A DNA stretch of 64,000 bases from assembly GCF_019977355.1 (NCBI RefSeq), contig NZ_AP024655.1:372001-436000 (forward strand), written 5' to 3'. Of the stretch, positions 50,255 to 58,019 are shown piece by piece. The stretch comes from Arthrobacter sp. NicSoilB8. GTDB lineage: Bacteria > Actinomycetota > Actinomycetes > Actinomycetales > Micrococcaceae. Position 1 is the stretch's first letter, and every line of letters begins with the position of its first letter. The position numbers and the translations under genes are program-made. The notes beneath the pieces are model-generated. The model did not search any database, was not told the origin of the DNA, and saw nothing but the letters and a program-made list of their open reading frames with translations.

Positions 50255-50446
50255 GCTCCAGATCGTAGTCCTTCCGCACCGGCGGCGGGGCCGGGCCGGC
50301 TTCCGAAGCGCACGGGTGGGACTGCCGCAGCCGGTATTGTCCGGGATGCCAGACAGCGTCCGCGGACAGCGGTCTGGCGGACAGCCCCGCGCGGGCGCAT
50401 GCTTAAGTACGGGATACCGGACACCGCCCGTTTTCGAAGAGGACCC

Positions 50447-51367
50447 ATGCCAGCCACCAGTTCCACCCTGAGCCACCTGCCCGCGGCCGCGCCAGCAGCT
50501 GAAATTTCCGCCGCCGAGGCCGCCGCTGAGGGCGCCGCCTCGGCCGCTAGCGTGCCGGAGGCCAAGACCGTCCGCCGGAACGCCGGCGCCAAAGTGGCGT
50601 CGAAGGTGCCGGCGGCGGAAAACACCCTACGCATCCTCAAACTGTTGGCCTCCAAGCGCGGGCCGATGGCGGCGTCGAACATTGCCACCGCCCTGGGACT
50701 GCCGCGCTCCAGCGTCTACCACCTGCTTGGCGTGATGGAGGCGAACGGCTTCGTGCTGCATTTGCACGAGGAGCAGCGCTACGGCCTGGGCATCAGCGCC
50801 TTCGAGCTCAGTTCGGCCTATTCCCGCCAGGAGCCGCTGTCCCGGCTGGGCCGGCCCATGCTCGCCTCGCTCGTGGACGTGATCGGCGAAAGCGCGCACC
50901 TTGCCGTGCTGCACGGCCGCGACGTGCTTTACATCGTCGAGGAGCGGGCCAAGAACCGCCCGTCCCTCGTGACCGACGTCGGCGTCCGGCTGCCCAGCCA
51001 CCTCACCGCGAGCGGCCGCGCGATTCTTGCCGCGTTGCCGAAGTCCCAGGTGCGGGCGCTGTACCCGAACGCCGCCGCGTTCACGGCCCGGCACGAAACC
51101 GAGTCGCCCATCATGAAGTACTCCGCGCTGTCCTCGCACCTGGACCAGGTGCGGCAGCGCGGCTACGCCACCGAACACGGCGAGGTCACGCCCGGCTTCG
51201 GCTCGATCGCCGCCGCCGTGACCGACCACGTCGGGTGGCCGACCGCAGCAGTCGCCGTGACCTTCCTCGAGGACAGGCTGCCCGCGGACCAGTGGCCGGT
51301 CCTGGCCGCCCGGGTCCAGAAAGTCGCCGACGAACTCTCGGTCCGGATCCACGGCCGCCCCGCCTGA
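50447..51367 (+). CDS. IclR family transcriptional regulator, probable hut regulator
   Basis: The 306-residue protein has an Ala-rich N-terminal extension of about 55 residues, then the IclR winged helix (ENTLRILKLLASKRGPMAASNIATALGLPRSSVYHLLGVMEANGFV) and a C-terminal effector domain containing VGVRLPSHLTASGRAILAALP. It directly precedes hutU on the same strand. IclR-type regulators control many catabolic operons, and actinobacterial hut clusters often carry one, so urocanate-type control is a good inference. The GAAGAGGA just before the ATG is the likely Shine-Dalgarno sequence. A palindromic repeat lies between it and hutU. Confidence 0.88.
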   Translation: MPATSSTLSHLPAAAPAAEISAAEAAAEGAASAASVPEAKTVRRNAGAKVASKVPAAENTLRILKLLASKRGPMAASNIATALGLPRSSVYHLLGVMEANGFVLHLHEEQRYGLGISAFELSSAYSRQEPLSRLGRPMLASLVDVIGESAHLAVLHGRDVLYIVEERAKNRPSLVTDVGVRLPSHLTASGRAILAALPKSQVRALYPNAAAFTARHETESPIMKYSALSSHLDQVRQRGYATEHGEVTPGFGSIAAAVTDHVGWPTAAVAVTFLEDRLPADQWPVLAARVQKVADELSVRIHGRPA

Positions 51368-51389
51368 CCCCGCCTGACCGCGCCCCCGA

Positions 51390-51453
51390 CCAACTAGCTG
51401 GCAGCAGGGGCCGTTTTGAGCCCCCAAAACGGCCTTAACTGCGACCTAGTTGG
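51390..51453. repeat. Long imperfect palindrome between iclR and hutU
   Basis: Arms of 31 bp fold with seven mismatches: CCAACTAG at the outer left and CTAGTTGG at the outer right, then inner GGCCGTTTTG and CAAAACGGCC. It lies 22 bp after the iclR stop and could terminate its transcript. Its inner CCGTTTTGAG also occurs in the palindrome at 53350. Confidence 0.7.
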
Positions 51454-51636
51454 GGAGGGGGAGGGTCTGGAATCCCGGACAGCACCCCTCCGAAGGCCCT
51501 GTTTCCGGGGACGCGAAGGGGCTTTAGTTGATACAGAACCTCAATCCACCTGATGCACTCAGCACACACCGTTCAGCACAAGCCTTCACCACACACCCTT
51601 CAGCACAGACACCACCACGAAACAAAGGAGCCCCCC

Positions 51637-53334
51637 ATGGCACCCGCCGATTTCACCACCGGTGCCCGCCCGGTCAAAGCAGCCCGCGGCACCGAGCTCA
51701 CCGCCAAGAGCTGGCAGACGGAAGCCCCGCTGCGCATGCTCATGAACAACCTCGACCCCGAGGTTGCCGAGCGCCCCGATGACCTCGTGGTCTACGGCGG
51801 CACCGGCCGCGCCGTCCGGTCCTGGGCCGCGTTCGACGCCATCACCCGCACCCTGGAAACCATGGAGAAAGACGAGACCCTTCTGGTCCAGTCCGGCAAA
51901 CCGGTCGGCGTCTTCCGCACCAACGAGTGGGCGCCGCGCGTGCTGCTGGCCAACTCCAACCTCGTCGGCGACTGGGCGAACTGGCCCGAGTTCCGCCGGC
52001 TCGAGGCCGAGGGCCTGATGATGTACGGCCAGATGACGGCAGGGTCCTGGATCTACATCGGCACCCAGGGCATCCTCCAGGGCACGTTCGAGACCTTCGC
52101 CGCGATCGCCCGCAAGCTCACCGGGGACGAGAACGGCACCCTGGCCGGCACCCTGACCCTCACCGGCGGCTGCGGCGGCATGGGCGGCGCGCAGCCGCTC
52201 GCCGTCACGCTGAACGACGGCGCCTGCCTGATTGTCGACGTCGACGAGACCCGCCTGCGCCGCCGCGCCGGCAAGCGCTACCTCGACGAGGTGGAGACCG
52301 ACCTCGACGCCGCGATCGCCAAGGTGCTCAAAGCCAAGGAAGAGCGCCGCGGCTGGTCCGTCGGCTACGTCGGCAACGCCGCCGAGGTCTTCCCCGAGAT
52401 CCTGCGCCGCCACAACGCGGGCGAGCTCACCGTGGACATCGTCACGGACCAGACCTCCGCGCACGATCCCCTGAGCTACCTGCCCGAGGGCATCACCGTG
52501 GCGGAATGGCACCGCGAGGCAGCGGCCGACCCGGAAGGTTTCACGAAGAAGGCCCAGGCTTCCATGGCCAAGCACGTCCAGGCCATGGTCGAGTTCCAGG
52601 ATGCCGGCGCCGAGGTCTTCGACTACGGCAACTCCATCCGCGACGAGGCCCGCATTGGCGGCTACAACCGTGCGTTTGAGTTCCCTGGCTTCGTCCCGGC
52701 CTACATCCGCCCGCTGTTCTGCGAGGGCCTCGGGCCGTTCCGCTGGGTGGCCCTCTCCGGCGACCCGGAGGACATCGCCGTTACGGACAAGGCCATCAAG
52801 GAGCTCTTCCCCGAGAACAAGCACCTGCACCGCTGGATCGACGCGGCGCAGGAACGGGTCGAGTTTGAAGGCCTGCCGGCCCGCATCTGCTGGCTTGGTT
52901 ACGGCGAACGCGCCAAGGCCGGGCTGCTGTTCAACCAGCTGGTCAAGGAGGGCAAGGTCAAGGCGCCAATCGTCATCGGCCGCGACCACCTCGACTCCGG
53001 CTCCGTTGCGTCCCCGTACCGCGAGACCGAGGCCATGGCCGACGGCTCCGACGCGATCGCCGACTGGCCGCTGCTCAACGCCCTGCTCAACACCGCCTCC
53101 GGAGCCACCTGGGTCTCCATTCACCACGGCGGCGGCGTCGGGATCGGCCGCTCCATCCACGCCGGCCAGGTTTCCGTCGCCGACGGCACCGACCTCGCCG
53201 CGGAAAAGCTGGAACGCCTGCTCACCAACGACCCCGGCATGGGCGTCATCCGCCACGCCGACGCCGGCTACGACCGCGCCGTCGAGGTCGCCAAGGAACG
53301 CGGCGTCCGCATCCCCATGTCAGAGTCCCGCTAA
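51637..53334 (+). CDS. hutU: Urocanate hydratase
   Basis: The ATG at 51637 with AAAGGAG at 51624-51630 gives 565 residues, the usual urocanase length. It converts urocanate to imidazolonepropionate using tightly bound NAD. Family motifs: [12 protein letters not shown] near the N-terminus, [18 protein letters not shown], the NAD-region segment [18 protein letters not shown] with the conserved glycines and cysteine, [17 protein letters not shown], and [24 protein letters not shown]. It lies downstream of iclR and upstream of hutH, separated from both by long palindromes. Confidence 0.97.
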   Translation: MAPADFTTGARPVKAARGTELTAKSWQTEAPLRMLMNNLDPEVAERPDDLVVYGGTGRAVRSWAAFDAITRTLETMEKDETLLVQSGKPVGVFRTNEWAPRVLLANSNLVGDWANWPEFRRLEAEGLMMYGQMTAGSWIYIGTQGILQGTFETFAAIARKLTGDENGTLAGTLTLTGGCGGMGGAQPLAVTLNDGACLIVDVDETRLRRRAGKRYLDEVETDLDAAIAKVLKAKEERRGWSVGYVGNAAEVFPEILRRHNAGELTVDIVTDQTSAHDPLSYLPEGITVAEWHREAAADPEGFTKKAQASMAKHVQAMVEFQDAGAEVFDYGNSIRDEARIGGYNRAFEFPGFVPAYIRPLFCEGLGPFRWVALSGDPEDIAVTDKAIKELFPENKHLHRWIDAAQERVEFEGLPARICWLGYGERAKAGLLFNQLVKEGKVKAPIVIGRDHLDSGSVASPYRETEAMADGSDAIADWPLLNALLNTASGATWVSIHHGGGVGIGRSIHAGQVSVADGTDLAAEKLERLLTNDPGMGVIRHADAGYDRAVEVAKERGVRIPMSESR

Positions 53335-53349
53335 CGAGACTCGCGAAAA

Positions 53350-53417
53350 CCTCGTCGGTTGCTCCGCAAACGCCGTTTTGAGCCTTGAAAAGGGCCACAA
53401 CGGAGCAACCGACGAGG
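53350..53417. repeat. Long imperfect palindrome between hutU and hutH
   Basis: Perfect 17-bp arms CCTCGTCGGTTGCTCCG (53350-53366) and CGGAGCAACCGACGAGG (53401-53417) enclose a weaker inner stem containing CCGTTTTGAG. The palindrome starts 15 bp after the hutU stop, so it could attenuate hutH transcription or stabilise the hutU mRNA end. Confidence 0.8.
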
Positions 53418-53452
53418 ACGCCGAACCAACACTTAGACCTAGGTAGATTTCA

Positions 53453-55045
53453 ATGACTCTCACCACCCACTCACCGCTCACCGTCACCCTCGGCTCCAGC
53501 GGCGTCACGCCCGAGGACGTCGTCGCCGTCGCCCGCCACGACGCCCACGTGACCATCGCCCAGGACGCCCTCGACGCCGTCGCCAAGGTCCGCGCCCACA
53601 TCGATGACCTGGCCCACAGCGAGGTCCCGGCCTACGGCATCTCCACCGGCTTCGGGGCACTGGCCAACCGGCACATCCCCAACGAGCTGCGCACCCAGCT
53701 GCAGAAGTCCCTGATCCGCAGCCACGCCGCCGGCATGGGCCCGGCCGTGGAACGCGAGGTGGTCCGCGGCATCATGTTCCTGCGTGCCAAGACCCTGGCC
53801 TCCGGCCGGACCGGCGTGCGCCCCGTGGTCCTGCAGACCATGGTGGACGTGCTCAACGCCGGCATCACCCCGGTGGTCCGCGAATTCGGCTCGCTCGGCT
53901 GCTCCGGCGACCTCGCGCCGCTTTCGCACTGTGCCCTGGTCCTGATGGGCGAAGGCGAAGCGACAGGTCCCGACGGTGAGCTCTATGGCGGCAGGGACGG
54001 CCGCCCGGTCGCGGAGCTCCTTGCCGCGCACGGGATCGAACCCGTCACCCTCGCCGAAAAGGAGGGCCTCGCCCTCGTCAACGGCACCGAAGGCATGCTC
54101 GGCATGCTGCTGATGGCCATCGCCGACATCCGCCAGCTGCTCACGACGGCGGACATCACCGCCGCGCTCAGCGTCGAGGCGCTGCTCGGCACGGACCAGG
54201 TGTTCCTGCCCGAGCTGCACGCCGCTCTCCGCCCGCACCCGGGCCAGGCCGCCGCCGCGGACAACATGCTCCGTGTCCTGTCCAACTCCCCGATCGTGGC
54301 CTCGCACCGGATCAACGACACCAAAGTCCAGGACGCCTACTCGCTGCGCTGCGCACCCCAGGTGGCCGGCGCCGTCCGCGACACCGTGGACCACGCGGCC
54401 CTGGTCGCCTCCCGTGAACTGGCCGCCGCGATCGATAACCCGGTGGTCCTGCCCGACGGCCGCGTCAGCTCCAACGGCAATTTCCACGGCGCCCCCGTGG
54501 CCTACGTGCTGGACTTCCTGGCCATTGCCGTCGCCGACCTGAGCTCCATCGCGGAGCGCCGGACGGACCGGATGCTGGACCCGGCCCGCTCGCACGGGCT
54601 GCCCGCCTTCCTGGCCTCGGACCCCGGCGTCGACTCGGGCCTCATGATCGCCCAGTACACCCAGGCCGGGCTGGTCTCGGACAACAAGCGGCTGGCCGTC
54701 CCGGCGTCGGTGGACTCGATCCCGAGCTCGGCGATGCAGGAGGACCACGTCTCCATGGGCTGGCACGCGGCCCGCAAGCTCCGCCGCGCGGTGGAGAACC
54801 TGCGCCGCGTCCTGGCCGTCGAACTCGTGACCTCCGCCCGGGCACTGGATATCCGCACCCAGCTCTCCGGCGGTGAACTCACCCCGGGTCCTGCGGGCAC
54901 GGCCGTGATCGCCGCGCTGCGCGGCGTCGTCGACGGTCCGGGCACCGATAGGTTCCTGTCGCCGGAGCTCGAAGCGGCCGACGCGCTGGTGGCGTCGGGC
55001 GCGGTCCGGGCGGCGGCCGAATCCGCCGTCGGAAATCTCGCCTGA
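53453..55045 (+). CDS. hutH: Histidine ammonia-lyase
   Basis: The 530-residue protein is full-length HAL, catalysing non-oxidative deamination of histidine to urocanate, the first hut step. The conserved GSLGCSGDLAPL segment holds the MIO-forming triad as Cys150-Ser151-Gly152, where many homologues have Ala-Ser-Gly. Downstream motifs TEGMLGM, VQDAYSLRCAPQVAGA, DNPVV and SMQEDHVSMGWHAARKL are normal. The ATG at 53453 is preceded by a weak Shine-Dalgarno. The gene is co-oriented with hutU, 118 bp away behind a palindrome. Confidence 0.97.
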   Translation: MTLTTHSPLTVTLGSSGVTPEDVVAVARHDAHVTIAQDALDAVAKVRAHIDDLAHSEVPAYGISTGFGALANRHIPNELRTQLQKSLIRSHAAGMGPAVEREVVRGIMFLRAKTLASGRTGVRPVVLQTMVDVLNAGITPVVREFGSLGCSGDLAPLSHCALVLMGEGEATGPDGELYGGRDGRPVAELLAAHGIEPVTLAEKEGLALVNGTEGMLGMLLMAIADIRQLLTTADITAALSVEALLGTDQVFLPELHAALRPHPGQAAAADNMLRVLSNSPIVASHRINDTKVQDAYSLRCAPQVAGAVRDTVDHAALVASRELAAAIDNPVVLPDGRVSSNGNFHGAPVAYVLDFLAIAVADLSSIAERRTDRMLDPARSHGLPAFLASDPGVDSGLMIAQYTQAGLVSDNKRLAVPASVDSIPSSAMQEDHVSMGWHAARKLRRAVENLRRVLAVELVTSARALDIRTQLSGGELTPGPAGTAVIAALRGVVDGPGTDRFLSPELEAADALVASGAVRAAAESAVGNLA

Positions 55046-55196
55046 GAAGAAACAAAGTGCACGGCAGCTGAACAATTCCCGGCGCCCCCGAAATCTTTGG
55101 CGACACGGCAAGCGGGGGCCCGGGAACTGTAGTACAAATGGAAAGTCACACCAATGAAGTTGTGGCAAAGAACACATACAAAGGGGTAGAAGTTCA

Positions 55197-55433
55197 ATGA
55201 AAGCACGCGGCACGGTACTGTCCAGACGCCTTGCATCCGCAGCCACGGTTTCCGACTGGAGCGGCCTCAGGGTCGGCGAGCGGGTCGAAATCGTCAAGCA
55301 CGCCCAGGTCATTGCAGCCGGTGAGGTCGAAGAAGTCTCACAGAGCGGAAATGTCCTCTGGCTGGTCCCCGCCGGGCCGTCCGAGACGCAGCTCTTCCTG
55401 CAGTCCGACGGCGTGCAGGTGCGCCGCAGCTAA
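55197..55433 (+). CDS. Small conserved hypothetical protein
   Basis: The 78-residue protein has an AAAGGGG Shine-Dalgarno about 10 bp before its ATG. A basic N-terminus precedes two beta-like segments (VGERVEIVKHAQVIAAGEVEEVSQSGNVLWLVP and LFLQSDGVQVRR) that suggest a small SH3-like or KOW-like barrel; this is only a shape impression. It has its own strong terminator and no obvious operon partner, and lies between hutH and the convergent cupin gene. No function is proposed. Confidence 0.7.
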   Translation: MKARGTVLSRRLASAATVSDWSGLRVGERVEIVKHAQVIAAGEVEEVSQSGNVLWLVPAGPSETQLFLQSDGVQVRRS

Positions 55434-55443
55434 CACTCGAAAG

Positions 55444-55507
55444 AAGTCCCCGTCCCTCCGAACCGGCCCGCGTTGCGTGGCCTGGTCCGGAGAGACGGGG
55501 ACTTTTT
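55444..55507 (+). terminator. Strong intrinsic terminator after the 78-residue gene
   Basis: A 21-bp stem (19 pairs perfect) is formed by AAGTCCCCGTC-CCTCCGAACC (55444-55464) and its complement at 55484-55504, with a 19-nt loop and a run of T at 55503-55507. It ends about 80 bp before the convergent cupin gene and could work on both strands. Confidence 0.9.
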
Positions 55508-55588
55508 GCGTTAGGGGCGTTTTCCGTTCGGAGCAGCCTTGTTTTCGTGGAGGGGGAGCCGGGGCTGCGGCTGGTGAGTCGCCCGCGG

Positions 55589-56113
55589 CTAAGGCGTGGC
55601 AAACGGCGGAGGCCCCAAGAGCACTATGCCGCCGTTCCTGCGCGCAGACTCCTGGACGTTGCCGAAGTCCACCGGGCCCGCGCCGGCAGTGCCGTCTGGA
55701 CTGCCACCGGCCGCGCCGTCCGCGGAAAGCGGCGTGCTGGCATCCCAGTAGAACGCCTCACAGCAGCCGGGCGTGTGCAGGCAGAGCATCCGGGCGGAGT
55801 CGGAGACCACCATGAAGGCATGGGGAACTCCGCGCGGCGCCACGACCAGGCCGCCGGCGCCGATCCGGTGGTCCGCGCCGTCCACGTGCACGAGGATTTC
55901 GCCCTCCAGGATGTACATGGTCTCGTCCGAATCGGGGTGGCTGTGCAGCGGCGTCATCTTCCCGCCGGCCATCTGGTCCTCGAAGAGCAGGAACGCCCCG
56001 CCGGTCTCCCCGGCCCTGGCCTTCCAAGTGTGGACTCCGCCGCCGAAGAACCAGCGCCGCTCGCCCTGGCCTTCCGCACGGATGATGGCTGTCTCGCTGC
56101 TGACCGCTTCCAT
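55589..56113 (-). CDS. Cupin domain protein
   Basis: The 174-residue protein has a central cupin barrel: the first motif HSHPDSDETMYILEGEI carries the His/His/Glu metal ligands and the second motif GVPHAFMVV the last His. Cupins cover dioxygenases, isomerases and binding proteins, and I cannot tell which this is. The gene is divergent from a TetR-type regulator, with a perfect operator palindrome between them, so it is probably the regulated target. The C-terminal 40 residues are Gly/Ala-rich. Confidence 0.85.
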   Translation of the reverse strand: MEAVSSETAIIRAEGQGERRWFFGGGVHTWKARAGETGGAFLLFEDQMAGGKMTPLHSHPDSDETMYILEGEILVHVDGADHRIGAGGLVVAPRGVPHAFMVVSDSARMLCLHTPGCCEAFYWDASTPLSADGAAGGSPDGTAGAGPVDFGNVQESARRNGGIVLLGPPPFATP

Positions 56114-56137
56114 GGGATCGCCTCTTCGATGAGGAAC

Positions 56138-56159
56138 TTATGGGACTCATGTCCCATAA
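56138..56159. promoter_or_regulatory. Perfect TetR-type operator between the cupin and TetR genes
   Basis: TTATGGGAC-N4-GTCCCATAA is a perfect 9-bp inverted repeat with a TCAT centre, midway between the cupin start (56113) and the TetR start (56175). It also resembles the GGGACT/GTCCC dormancy palindrome, but the AT flanks and exact symmetry favour control by the adjacent TetR protein. Confidence 0.7.
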
Positions 56160-56174
56160 CAAGACTGGAGTACC

Positions 56175-56801
56175 ATGGAGGTCATGTCAACCCCCTACCG
56201 GGACGCCGGCCGGACAGGCCAGAAGCGCCGCACGTTCGAGGCCCTGGTGGCAGCTGCCCGGGAGCAGGTGGCGGCAGGGGACACCCCGACTGTTGATGGC
56301 ACCGCCGCGGCGGCCGGCGTCGCCCGGAGCACGGCCTACCGCTACTTCCCAAGCCAGCGGGAGCTCCTCGCTGCGGCCCATCCGGAAACGGCCCGGCAGT
56401 CCCTGCTGCCGGCTGGCGCCCCCGAGGATCCCGCGGAGCGGCTGGACGCCGTGGTGCTGGAATTCACCCGGCTGATCGTCAACACCGAGGCGCAACAGCG
56501 CACCATGCTCAGGTTGTCCCTGGAACGTGACCGCGGAGAGTCGGCCCTGCCGCTCAGGCAGGGACGGGCCATCGCCTGGATCGAGGAAGCGCTCGCACCG
56601 CTCCAGGGGAGGCTGTCCGGACCCGCAATCCGTGCCCTGGCCCTGGCCGTTCGCAGCGCGATCGGGATCGAGGCACTGGTCTGGTTGACGGACATCGGCG
56701 GGCTCTCGCGCGACCAGGCCCTGGCCTCGATGCGCTGGTCCGCGCAGGCGCTTCTGCAGCAGGCGCTCGACTCCGGGCCCCCGCCGGCGGCGGCCGGCTG
56801 A
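56175..56801 (+). CDS. TetR/AcrR family regulator of the adjacent cupin gene
   Basis: The 208-residue protein has an N-terminal helix-turn-helix (residues about 15-65, with GTAAAAGVARSTAYRYFPSQRELL) and a C-terminal helical domain that does not show its ligand. An ATG at 56184 is the alternative start. It lies 61 bp from the divergent cupin gene with a perfect palindrome in the gap, so auto-repression and cupin control are likely. It is separated from hutG (convergent) by six bases. Confidence 0.85.
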   Translation: MEVMSTPYRDAGRTGQKRRTFEALVAAAREQVAAGDTPTVDGTAAAAGVARSTAYRYFPSQRELLAAAHPETARQSLLPAGAPEDPAERLDAVVLEFTRLIVNTEAQQRTMLRLSLERDRGESALPLRQGRAIAWIEEALAPLQGRLSGPAIRALALAVRSAIGIEALVWLTDIGGLSRDQALASMRWSAQALLQQALDSGPPPAAAG

Positions 56802-56807
56802 CGCTGC

Positions 56808-57806
56808 CTACCCCAGCAGAGTGTTGACCAGCCGTGCGGCCACCTTGGCGGTGCGGGCGTCGATATCGAACTCCGGGTTCAGCTCCGCAACATCCAGGTG
56901 CAGGAGCTTCCCGCTCGCGGCCACCTGCCGACACACGGCGCTGATCACCGGCAGCGGCACGCCATACGCGGCGGGGGCGCTCACACCGGGGGCCACGGAA
57001 GCCGGCAAGACATCGAGGTCGATCGTCAGGTACAGCGCGTCAACCTGCGCCAGGAACGCCGCCACGAACGCCTGCGCTGCCTCCGCTGAGCAGTCCTCAT
57101 CCAGCAGGTAGTCCACGCCGAGTTCGTCGGCGGTGCGGAACAGCGCCCGCGTGTTGTTCGGCTCCGAAATCCCGACGACGGCGTACTTCAGCTCGCGGCC
57201 GGCGGCGGCTTCCGCGCGGGCCATCTGCAGGAACGGCGTCCCCGAGCTGGGCACGGGCTCGTCGCGGAGGTCGAAGTGGGCGTCGAGGTTCAGCACGCCC
57301 ACCCGCAGCCCGTCGCGCACGGCTGCCGACCCGGCCACGCCGAGGTAGCTGGCGTACGCGGTTTCGTGGCCGCCGCCCAGCACCACGGGAAGCTGCCCGG
57401 CGTCGATCAGCCGGGAAATGGCCCGGCCGGCGCGCGCCTGGCCCGCCTCAAGGGACTCGTCGCTCACCGTGACGTCGCCGGCGTCGAGCACGTCCCGGCT
57501 GAGGTGGAAGGCGAGCGGGCCCAGGGCGGCCCTGATGGCGGCAGGGGCAGCCGCGGCGCCGGTGCGGCCCTTGTTGCGTCGCACGCCTTCGTCGCTGCCG
57601 AAGCCGAGGATGACGGCAGGCCGCGCGTCGACGGCAGGCCGCGCGTCGGCGGCGGGCCGTGCGCCGGCCGGGGACGCTGCCGTGCCGGCGGGCGGAGCAT
57701 AGGCGGTCACCGCCTGCCACCAGCGGCGGTGCTCGGCGCCGTCGCCATCGAACCTGCCGGTCCAGGGCTGCGGCGGGACATCAACGGGGAGCGCGGGAGA
57801 AACCAT
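56808..57806 (-). CDS. hutG: Formimidoylglutamase
   Basis: The 332-residue arginase-family protein has the binuclear manganese motifs: GGGHETAYASYLG, LNLDAHFDLRD and YLTIDLDVLPAS, with GSDEGVRRNKGRTGAAAAP near the N-terminus typical of HutG. It hydrolyses formimidoylglutamate to glutamate and formamide, the last hut step. A repeat-like Ala/Arg-rich stretch (ARPAADARPAVDARPAV) in the N-terminal third is unlike the family. It is on the opposite strand to hutUH, and hutI is absent from this window. Confidence 0.92.
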   Translation of the reverse strand: MVSPALPVDVPPQPWTGRFDGDGAEHRRWWQAVTAYAPPAGTAASPAGARPAADARPAVDARPAVILGFGSDEGVRRNKGRTGAAAAPAAIRAALGPLAFHLSRDVLDAGDVTVSDESLEAGQARAGRAISRLIDAGQLPVVLGGGHETAYASYLGVAGSAAVRDGLRVGVLNLDAHFDLRDEPVPSSGTPFLQMARAEAAAGRELKYAVVGISEPNNTRALFRTADELGVDYLLDEDCSAEAAQAFVAAFLAQVDALYLTIDLDVLPASVAPGVSAPAAYGVPLPVISAVCRQVAASGKLLHLDVAELNPEFDIDARTAKVAARLVNTLLG

Positions 57807-57917
57807 GGTCCTAGCTCACCCCAGCCGGCCCCCGAAAACCAGCCGATCCGCCGTCGGGCCGTCCGGAATCCCGGAATCCCCGCCTGAACACCCTAAAACA
57901 CCGCCCTTAAACACCGT

Positions 57918-57972
57918 GAGGCGGCATTTCGCGGCAATGTTTTTGGAAAACACTGCCGCGAAATGCCGCCTC
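57918..57972. repeat. 19-bp perfect inverted repeat in the hutG / permease gap
   Basis: Arms 57918-57936 and 57954-57972 are perfect 19-bp complements (GAGGCGGCATTTCGCGGCA type), with a 17-nt loop ATGTTTTTGGAAAACAC. It lies in the 213-bp gap after the permease gene and before hutG, both on the minus strand, and could terminate the permease transcript. A further GGGAAGGGAAGG run follows near 57980. Confidence 0.9.
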
Positions 57973-58019
57973 GGCGCGAAGGGAAGGGAAGGGAAGGGGC
58001 GGGAAGGAAAGCCGGAGGC

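Noticed and set aside
56142..56155. GGGACT-N2-TGTCCC as a dormancy-regulator box
   Set aside because: It matches 12 of 14 positions, but the perfect AT-extended palindrome next to a TetR gene is better explained as that protein's operator.
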